Assembly: GCA_964456925.1 (NCBI GenBank)
Contig: CAYWCX010000019.1
Location: forward strand, 1-21,659
Length of the DNA: 21,659 nucleotides
Source: JBAZKK01 sp964456925
GTDB taxonomy: Bacteria > Omnitrophota > Gorgyraeia > Gygaellales > Profunditerraquicolaceae
Reading direction: 5' to 3'
In this document: piece by piece, positions 15,845 to 21,659 of the stretch
How the letters are laid out: the number at the start of each line of letters is the position of its first letter
Position numbering within the stretch: the stretch's first letter is position 1
The notes under the pieces: model-generated
Told to the model about the DNA's origin: nothing
Databases searched by the model: none
The model's input: only the letters and a program-made list of their open reading frames with translations
Translations under genes and position numbers: made by a program

Positions 15845-17233
15845 ATGAGATTTTTAACGATTTTGGCAGTACTTCTCCTCGTCAGCCCGGTTTATGCCGC
15901 GGAGAACCTGACCTTAAGCGGGTCTCTTAAGAACGAGACTTCCGTCAGGCTCGATAATATGAACGCTGACCTGACCAAGGAGAAGAATATCTTTGAGCTT
16001 GCCGGAGAGTATAAGATTAACGGCGACGAACTTGTGCTTTTTGCCAAGGCCAAATACTGGTATGACGCCGCTTATGACGCGCGCGACAAGCTGGATATCG
16101 CCCAGCATTATGCCGGGCACATCCAGCGCACTGACTGGCTGCGGGATTTATACCTGGATTATACCCGCGATAACTGGTTCTTAAGATTAGGTAAACAGCA
16201 GGTAGTCTGGGGCCAGGCCGACGGTATCGCTGTCCTCGACAGGGTTAACCCGGTGGATTTAAGCGAATACTGGCTGCCGGACCTGCAGGATATCCGCATT
16301 CCGCTGTGGATGGCAAATATCAATTATTCGCCGAAACTCAATTCCAACCTTCAAGTATTGATTATCCCGGATTTCGAACAATCGACCTCTGCACCCGTCG
16401 GAGCGCCATTCTGCACCTATGCCTACATCCGTTATGATAATTGGAAGAAGGCAATGTTGGCAGCCCACGGCAGCGTGAATGAGAATCTCTATTTCCCGGG
16501 AAAACAGTTTGAGAATTCCACCTTTGGGCTGCAATGGTCAGACCGTATCGGGGATTGGAATTATACCCTCAACTACCTGAACGGTTTTTACACTTCGGCG
16601 CGTAATCTTACTATCTCGTTAGGTTACCCCAATTATAAGGTGGACCGCGCCTTCAAGCGCTACCGTCTCTACGGCGGTTCTTTTAACAAAAGTTTTAGCA
16701 ACCCCGGGCCGATGCAGGGCATTACCTTAAAAGGCGATGTCGCGCTCTATAACGATGAGCCGACCTATATCGGCGACCCGGTTCTCGGTTCGTCAAAAAG
16801 GATAAACCGCTGGAACAACGTCTTCTGGCTTATCGGAGCAGAGAGGTACTTTTTTACCAAGTATCTTTTCAGCGTCCAGTATGCGCAGTACATCCTGGAA
16901 CATGCCAAGGAGAAGTCAAATTATGCCGAACTTACCAGTCCGGCGTACAGATATCCTTTGAACGCCTACACCTACGGTTATGCGGACCAGGTGGAGAATA
17001 TCTTCAGCATCAAGCTTTCCACCCAGTTCATGAATGACCGCCTAAAACCCGAACTATCCTGGAGTTTTACCGACGACGACCAGGGTAAGGTTTCGCCTAA
17101 GGTAAATTACGAAATCAAAGACAATCTGGTTTTGACCGTGGGCGCGCATTATTTCTACGGCAGCCTCTATGACTCCAACGGCCAGTACCGCGACCAGAAC
17201 CAGCTCTACACCAACCTGAAATACAGTTTTTAA
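15845..17233 (+). CDS. DUF1302-type outer-membrane beta-barrel protein
   Basis: The protein has 462 residues from this start, with signal peptide 1-18 (MRFLTILAVLLLVSPVYA). The body alternates short beta strands with aromatic ends, as in a porin, and ends in YTNLKYSF with the terminal Phe favoured by barrel assembly. The block WLRDLYLDYTRDNWFLRLGK followed by QQVVWGQADGIAVLDRVNPVDLSEYWLPDLQDIRIPLW is the DUF1302 signature. DUF1302 proteins occur with MMPL/RND exporters and DUF1329 or LolA-fold partners and are linked to hydrophobic compounds. Here it would be the outer-membrane end of the export line. An intrinsic terminator follows 23 bases after the stop. Confidence 0.88.
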   Translation: MRFLTILAVLLLVSPVYAAENLTLSGSLKNETSVRLDNMNADLTKEKNIFELAGEYKINGDELVLFAKAKYWYDAAYDARDKLDIAQHYAGHIQRTDWLRDLYLDYTRDNWFLRLGKQQVVWGQADGIAVLDRVNPVDLSEYWLPDLQDIRIPLWMANINYSPKLNSNLQVLIIPDFEQSTSAPVGAPFCTYAYIRYDNWKKAMLAAHGSVNENLYFPGKQFENSTFGLQWSDRIGDWNYTLNYLNGFYTSARNLTISLGYPNYKVDRAFKRYRLYGGSFNKSFSNPGPMQGITLKGDVALYNDEPTYIGDPVLGSSKRINRWNNVFWLIGAERYFFTKYLFSVQYAQYILEHAKEKSNYAELTSPAYRYPLNAYTYGYADQVENIFSIKLSTQFMNDRLKPELSWSFTDDDQGKVSPKVNYEIKDNLVLTVGAHYFYGSLYDSNGQYRDQNQLYTNLKYSF

Positions 17234-17256
17234 GATTATCAAAAAAGCAGTAACGG

Positions 17257-17292
17257 TAGGGGGCGCATGAAAATCCGCCCCCTATTTTTTTT
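17257..17292 (+). terminator. Intrinsic terminator after the export operon
   Basis: TAGGGGGCG at 17257-17265 pairs perfectly with CGCCCCCTA at 17276-17284 around a 10-base loop. Eight T follow at 17285-17292. It separates the exporter operon from the promoter of the EF-G gene. Confidence 0.95.
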
Positions 17293-17298
17293 AACCTC

Positions 17299-17327
17299 TT
17301 GCAATAGAGGGTGTTAAATAGTATACT
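17299..17327 (+). promoter_or_regulatory. Sigma70-type promoter of the EF-G fusion gene
   Basis: The -35 is TTGCAA at 17299-17304 and the -10 is TATACT at 17322-17327, with a 17-base spacer. The start codon is at 17364, so the predicted leader is only about 30 bases and has no good Shine-Dalgarno. Confidence 0.7.
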
Positions 17328-17363
17328 TTATATCAAAGAATCGCGCATTTAAGCGCTTCGCAT

Positions 17364-20300
17364 ATGGACATAATATCTTTAGGGTTTAAAATCGCGGTTG
17401 CCTTTATCGTAATCCTGGCTCTCTATGCTGCCTGGGCCGCGGTGCACCAGGAGGCCGCGGAAGAAAAAAAGAAGGGCCGGGATTTGTCGCGAGAACAGGA
17501 AATTATCGATAAGAAACAGCAGGTCGAACGCCTCAAGGCAGAACTGGCGGACTATCATCGCGAGATGGAAAAGATTAAGGCCGCGTCCTCGGACTTAAAA
17601 AGCGAACTTCAAACCACCAAAAAACGGGAAGAAGAACTGCGGGGGGCGCTGGATAAAAGGGAGGACTGGGTCAAGAAAGACCAGGAGTTTGTGGTTAAGA
17701 TTAAGGAGGAGCGCGACAACCTCGAGAAGGAACTCAAGAAAAAGGAAAAGGAATTAGCCGAGGTCTTCAGCAAAAACGTGGATTTAAGCCGCGACATCCG
17801 GGATACCAATTTAAGGACCCAGGCCCTGGAACAGGAGATTAAAGAGAAGACCGAGGCGATTGAGGTGCTGCGGCATAAGGTGGAGTGGCACGTTGAAGAG
17901 ATTAAAAAACGCCAGGACGCGATGCGGGCGCTGGAGAAGACTATCGCCGAGATGAAGCAGCACGCGGAAGAAAGCGAGTGGGTTCCGAAAAAGGAATTTA
18001 ATGCCTTAAATGAGGAATACACCAGGCTTGAAGAGGAAATTGCTGCTTTGGAGGAGAAGGCCAAAGCCAAGGAAGATAAGATTAAGGAATTAAATGAAGC
18101 GCTCAATAGATTGAGTGTCCGTTCTGCGGCAGAACCGGCAGCGGCAGTGCCTGTTGAGCAAACGCCAACAGCGCCTGCCGAAGAAAAGGCAGCCGGAGCG
18201 CCCGCCTCAGTTGAGGAGCCGGCAGCGGAAGTACAGGAGCCGCCCGCTGAAACCCCGCTTCAGGAACTTTCAGTGCTGCCGGAGGCGCCAGGTGCGGCAG
18301 AGATTCCGCAAGAGCCGGCAGTAAGTGAGGCGGCGCCGGAGACAGGGCCGGCAGAGGCAGTAGAAGAGGAGCGCAAAGCCGCAAGGGCAGTTGAAATAGA
18401 CCTTAGCAAGATGCGTAACATCGGTATTATGGCGCACATTGATGCCGGCAAGACCACTACCACCGAGCGGATTCTTTTTTATACCGGCCGCACCCATAAA
18501 CTCGGCGAGGTGCACGACGGCAAGGCCCAGATGGACTGGATGAAACAGGAGCAGGAAAGGGGCATCACCATTACTGCCGCCGCCACCACCTGTTTCTGGA
18601 AAGACTACCGCATCAACATCATTGATACCCCCGGCCACGTAGATTTTACCGTGGAGGTGGAACGTTCCTTGCGCGTCTTAGACGGCGCGGTGGCGGTCTT
18701 CTGTGCCGTGGGAGGGGTGCAGCCGCAGTCCGAAACCGTCTGGCGCCAATCCGATAAATACAACGTCCCCAAAATCGCCTTTATAAACAAGATGGACCGC
18801 ACCGGCGCGGATTTCTTTGCGGTGCTAAAAGGAATGAAAGAAAAATTAAATGCCAACGTTATCCCTGTCCAGATACCCCTCGGAGCGGAGGATAATTTCC
18901 GGGGCGCGATTGATTTAATCCAGATGAAGGCCCGTATCTTTGAAGACGAGACACTGGGTAAGGACTTCCGCATTGAAGAAATCCCGGCAGAATATCAGGA
19001 GAAAGCGAAGGAATACCGCCATATTATGATTGAGAGAGCGGCGGCATTGGACGATACCTTGACTAAAAAATACCTGGAATCCCCGGATGCCATTACCAGC
19101 GATGAGATTATTGCCGCGATACGCAAAGGTACCGTCGCTAACAAGGCAGTAGCAGTGCTCTGCGGAGCTGCCTTTAAGAATAAAGGGGTGCAGCAGTTAC
19201 TGGATGCCGTAACAATGTATCTGCCTTCGCCTTTGGACCTTCCACCGGTAAAAGGCACCCTGCCTTCTGATTCCAATGTTCAGATTGAAAGGCGCGCCGA
19301 CACCAAGGAGCCCTTTGCCGGCCTGGCATTCAAGGTGCAATCCGACCCCCACATCGGTAAATTAGTCTACACCCGTATTTATTCCGGAGTGCTGGAGTCC
19401 GGTTCCTACGTCCTCAATACCACCAAGGATAAAAAAGAGCGGGTCGGCAGGATTGTGCGCATGCATGCCGACCAGAAAGAAAACCGCGAATTCGCCTATG
19501 CCGGGGAAATCGTCGGGCTGGTAGGTTTAAGCAACACCGTTACCGGCGATACCCTTACCGACCCATCCAGCCCTGTTTTGCTGGAAGCGATGCGTTTTCC
19601 CACTCCGGTCATATCCCTCAGTATTACGCCCAAGACCCGCTCTGACCAGGATAAGTTAGGCAGGGCGCTGGCGCGCCTCTCGGAAGAAGACCCTACTTTT
19701 GTGGTGCAAAGCGACGAGGAGACCAAGGAGACTATCCTTACCGGTATGGGTGAGTTACACCTGGAGATTATCGTGGACAGGTTAAAGGAGGAGTTCGGGG
19801 TGGAAGCTGACGTAGGCCAACCCAAGGTTGCCTACCGCGAGACCGTCAGCCAGCCCGTTACCGAGGAATACAAGCACGTGAAACAATCCGGAGGCCGCGG
19901 CCAGTACGGCCATGTGGTATTTGAAATGTCCCCCCTGGAGCCGGGCCGAGGCATTGAATTTGTGGATAGCATCAAGGGCGGCGCCATCCCGCGCAATTTC
20001 ATTCCCGCGGTAGAAAAAGGGATTAACGAAGCGGTTAAGAAAGGGCGTTATGCCGGCTATCCGGTAGTGGACCTCAAGGTCAATCTCGTGGACGGCTCTT
20101 TTCATGAAGTCGACTCTTCGGACCTGGCGTTTAAGATTGCCGCGATAGAGTGTTTCAAGAGCGCCGAGATGCACGCCAGCCCCATCCTATTGGAGCCCTA
20201 TATGTCGCTTGAGGTAGTTACCCCCGAGGAATCCGCCAACAGCATCGTCGGGTATCTCTGCTCCAAGAGGGGCCGGATTATCAACATTGATTTCAAAAAC

Positions 20301-20489
20301 AACCAGAAGATTATTACTGCCGAAGCGCCGCTTGCCGAGATGTTCGGGTATGTCACCAACCTGCGCTCTTTAAGCAGCGGCCGGGCCAGCGGCACGATGG
20401 AGTTCAAAAAATACCTGCCGGTGCCCCAGGAGGTTGCTGCCAAGATTTTGGAAGAAATCCGCAAGAAAAAAGAAGCCGCCAATAGGTAA
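17364..20489 (+). CDS. fusA: Membrane-anchored coiled-coil / elongation factor G fusion
   Basis: The protein has 1041 residues, while EF-G alone is usually about 690. N-terminal part: a membrane segment at about residues 7-28, followed by a basic stretch (EEKKKGRD) that predicts the rest is cytoplasmic. A long charged coiled coil spans about 30-255 and an Ala/Pro/Glu-rich linker about 256-340. EF-G proper starts at about 343 (DLSKMRNIGIMAHIDAGKTT). It has G1 AHIDAGKT at 357-364, G2 GITITAAATT, G3 DTPGH at 421-425 with catalytic His425, and G4 NKMD at 475-478. Domains II-V follow: GMGELHLEII, HVKQSGGRGQYGHV, GGAIPRNFIPAVEKGI, and PLAEMFGYVTNLRSLSSGRA at the end. All motifs look functional. EF-G drives tRNA translocation and ribosome recycling with GTP. 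No internal start with a ribosome site precedes the EF-G part, so a single long product is expected. The fusA symbol covers the EF-G part; a paralogue elsewhere cannot be excluded. Confidence 0.93.
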   Translation: MDIISLGFKIAVAFIVILALYAAWAAVHQEAAEEKKKGRDLSREQEIIDKKQQVERLKAELADYHREMEKIKAASSDLKSELQTTKKREEELRGALDKREDWVKKDQEFVVKIKEERDNLEKELKKKEKELAEVFSKNVDLSRDIRDTNLRTQALEQEIKEKTEAIEVLRHKVEWHVEEIKKRQDAMRALEKTIAEMKQHAEESEWVPKKEFNALNEEYTRLEEEIAALEEKAKAKEDKIKELNEALNRLSVRSAAEPAAAVPVEQTPTAPAEEKAAGAPASVEEPAAEVQEPPAETPLQELSVLPEAPGAAEIPQEPAVSEAAPETGPAEAVEEERKAARAVEIDLSKMRNIGIMAHIDAGKTTTTERILFYTGRTHKLGEVHDGKAQMDWMKQEQERGITITAAATTCFWKDYRINIIDTPGHVDFTVEVERSLRVLDGAVAVFCAVGGVQPQSETVWRQSDKYNVPKIAFINKMDRTGADFFAVLKGMKEKLNANVIPVQIPLGAEDNFRGAIDLIQMKARIFEDETLGKDFRIEEIPAEYQEKAKEYRHIMIERAAALDDTLTKKYLESPDAITSDEIIAAIRKGTVANKAVAVLCGAAFKNKGVQQLLDAVTMYLPSPLDLPPVKGTLPSDSNVQIERRADTKEPFAGLAFKVQSDPHIGKLVYTRIYSGVLESGSYVLNTTKDKKERVGRIVRMHADQKENREFAYAGEIVGLVGLSNTVTGDTLTDPSSPVLLEAMRFPTPVISLSITPKTRSDQDKLGRALARLSEEDPTFVVQSDEETKETILTGMGELHLEIIVDRLKEEFGVEADVGQPKVAYRETVSQPVTEEYKHVKQSGGRGQYGHVVFEMSPLEPGRGIEFVDSIKGGAIPRNFIPAVEKGINEAVKKGRYAGYPVVDLKVNLVDGSFHEVDSSDLAFKIAAIECFKSAEMHASPILLEPYMSLEVVTPEESANSIVGYLCSKRGRIINIDFKNNQKIITAEAPLAEMFGYVTNLRSLSSGRASGTMEFKKYLPVPQEVAAKILEEIRKKKEAANR

Positions 20490-20520
20490 CCTTCCTTAAA
20501 ACATTGCCGTAAAATGCGCG

Positions 20521-21546
20521 ATGGAAAGCATTAAAAATCTTACGCTCAAAGACTTGGAAACGGTTTTAAAGGAATGGGGCAGGCCCTTTTTTCACGCCCG
20601 CCAGATATTTTCCTGGATATATCAGAAGGGCGCCGGGAATTTTGAGGAGATGAGCGATTTGCCGGCGGAGTTAAGAAAGCGGTTAAAAGAAAATTTTTAT
20701 CTGTCAGAGTTGAAATTAGCGCAGCGACAGGAGTCGCGGGATGCAACCGAGAAATTCCTTTTTGAATTAAAGGACGGTAACCTCATTGAGGCAGTGAGTA
20801 TCCCTGCCGAAGGCCGGGTGACGGGCTGCATATCCAGCCAGGTCGGCTGTAAGTTCGCCTGCCGTTTCTGCGCCAGCGGGATGGCGGGATTTAAGCGGGA
20901 TTTAAGCTGCGCCGAGATGCTGGAGGAGGCCTTGTATCTTCGGGACAATTCGCGCAGCAATAAACTGACGCACCTGGTATTCATGGGCGCCGGAGAGCCG
21001 CTGGATAATTATGACAATGTCATCAAGGCCATCCGCATCATAAATTCCAGGGAGGGCATGAATATCGGGGCGCGGCGCATCACCATTTCCACCTGCGGGA
21101 TTATCCCGGGGATGAAAAGGTTGAGCGGCGAAGGCCTGCAGATTGAGCTTTCCGTTTCCTTGCATTCCCCCGACGACAAAATCCGCTCGCAGTTGATGCC
21201 GGTGAATAAAAAATATCCCGTCAGGGACTTAATCGCCGCCTGCCGGGAATACGCTGCTAAAACCAACCGCCAGATTACCTTTGAGTATATTTTGATTCAG
21301 GGCTTAAACGCAGAATTAGGAAGCGCCGCAAAATTGAGCCGTCTTTTGCGGGGCTTAAACTGCAAAGTCAACCTCATCCCCGTTAACCCCGTCAAAGAAC
21401 TCGCCGTTGAGCCGCCCAACAAACTTGACATCCTGTATTTTAAGGATTATCTCGCCAAGCACGACATCAACGTCACGCTCAGGAAGAGCCGCGGCCAGGA
21501 TATTGACGCTGCCTGCGGCCAGTTGCGTATCAAACACGCTAAATAA
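20521..21546 (+). CDS. rlmN: 23S rRNA (adenine-2503-C2)-methyltransferase RlmN
   Basis: This 341-residue radical-SAM protein is normal in length for RlmN. The Fe-S motif CKFACRFC gives C110, C114 and C117. The opening (IKNLTLKDLETVLKEWGRPFFHARQIFSWIYQKG), VFMGAGEPLDNYDNV, ISTCGIIPGMKRL, SVSLHSPDDKIRSQLMPVN and the C-terminal SRGQDIDAACGQL are all family motifs. C332 in AACGQL is the C-terminal cysteine that resolves the methyl-protein intermediate. RlmN methylates C2 of A2503 in 23S rRNA and A37 in some tRNAs, a translation-fidelity role. It begins 31 bases after the EF-G stop, with no terminator between, so both translation genes are probably co-transcribed. A terminator follows the stop. 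Confidence 0.97.
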   Translation: MESIKNLTLKDLETVLKEWGRPFFHARQIFSWIYQKGAGNFEEMSDLPAELRKRLKENFYLSELKLAQRQESRDATEKFLFELKDGNLIEAVSIPAEGRVTGCISSQVGCKFACRFCASGMAGFKRDLSCAEMLEEALYLRDNSRSNKLTHLVFMGAGEPLDNYDNVIKAIRIINSREGMNIGARRITISTCGIIPGMKRLSGEGLQIELSVSLHSPDDKIRSQLMPVNKKYPVRDLIAACREYAAKTNRQITFEYILIQGLNAELGSAAKLSRLLRGLNCKVNLIPVNPVKELAVEPPNKLDILYFKDYLAKHDINVTLRKSRGQDIDAACGQLRIKHAK

Positions 21547-21551
21547 AATAA

Positions 21552-21580
21552 AAAGGGTATCACAAAATGTGATACCCTTT
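21552..21580. terminator. Bidirectional terminator between rlmN and tRNA-Leu
   Basis: AAAGGGTATCACA at 21552-21564 pairs perfectly with TGTGATACCCTTT at 21568-21580 around a 3-base loop. A/T-rich runs flank it, with T-rich sequence on the - strand side. It serves convergent transcripts of rlmN (+) and the tRNA (-). Confidence 0.85.
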
Positions 21581-21586
21581 GGTTGC

Positions 21587-21659
21587 TGGTGCCGGGAGAG
21601 GGAGTTGAACCCACACGAGGTTGCCCTCAACAGCTTTTGAGGCTGCCGCGTCTGCCATT
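21587..21659 (-). tRNA. tRNA-Leu(CAA), 3' part; 5' end lies beyond the window
   Basis: Read on the - strand, the RNA ends in an encoded CCA (21587-21589) after discriminator A. The 3' acceptor strand TCCCGGC, T-loop TTCAACT, a 15-nt variable arm with GAGG/CCTC stem, and anticodon stem GCAGC/GCTGT are visible. The anticodon loop is CTCAAAA, giving anticodon CAA (bases 21637-21639) for Leu codon UUG. The long variable arm is expected for class II tRNA-Leu. The 5' acceptor strand and part of the D-arm are missing only because the window ends. The T-stem has one U-U mismatch. Confidence 0.93.

Noticed and set aside
15818..17233. DUF1302 protein starting at 15818
   Set aside because: It would put nine polar residues ahead of a clean signal peptide and overlap the previous stop. 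The Shine-Dalgarno fits 15845.
17609..18106. 165-residue Ser-rich reverse-strand frame
   Set aside because: It is the mirror of the Glu/Lys-rich coiled coil and has no promoter, ribosome site or family signature.
18411..20489. EF-G translated separately from ATG 18411
   Set aside because: No Shine-Dalgarno stands at a usable distance; the nearest GAGGAG is about 40 bases upstream. The frame is open and continuous with the extension, and the promoter lies far upstream of it.
1..21659. CRISPR array, transposase or phage genes
   Set aside because: No regularly spaced direct repeats, transposase, integrase or phage structural genes were seen.

Overview
The window reads as part of a chromosome from an uncultured Gram-negative (diderm) bacterium. 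The evidence is a TolC-type outer-membrane channel, a lipoprotein adaptor, a LolA-like periplasmic protein and a predicted DUF1302-type beta-barrel. GC is near 50%. Nearly every gene lies on the + strand in tightly packed runs, many with 1-4 nt gaps or overlaps. The style resembles deep-branching candidate phyla such as Omnitrophota, but that placement is an impression and no marker here proves it.

Layout. (1) 3-194: the tail of a HAD-family hydrolase. (2) 195-455: a non-coding gap with a REP-like repeat arm and several small hairpins. (3) 456-4061: a compact run of a small membrane protein, a membrane-anchored coiled-coil protein, a DUF212/divergent PAP2 protein, a LysM-L,D-transpeptidase, accA and a PadR regulator. 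(4) 4064-4136: an imperfect 31-nt-arm inverted repeat related to the repeat at 194-225. (5) 4146-10328: a self-contained tripartite efflux operon (marR, TolC-like channel, adaptor, RND pump, PII-like small protein) behind a strong sigma70-type promoter with a nested operator. (6) 10386-17292: a second operon behind its own promoter and an 18-bp perfect palindrome, encoding a class II aldolase, an acyl-CoA ligase, an MMPL/RND lipid exporter, a LolA-like protein and a DUF1302-type barrel, closed by a clear intrinsic terminator. (7) 17299-21546: a promoter, then a 1041-residue EF-G carrying an extra membrane anchor, coiled coil and Ala/Pro/Glu linker at its N-terminus, followed by rlmN. (8) A bidirectional terminator and the 3' part of a tRNA-Leu(CAA) on the - strand.

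Two trans-envelope machines sit back to back. The first is a drug or solute RND pump whose adaptor lacks the usual alpha-hairpin. The second is a possible lipid-export line in which cytoplasmic enzymes (aldolase, acyl-CoA ligase) feed an inner-membrane RND/MMPL protein, a periplasmic LolA-fold carrier and an outer-membrane barrel.

The most surprising item is the EF-G. A full-length, motif-intact translocase is fused in frame to about 349 extra residues that predict a cytoplasmic tether to the inner membrane.
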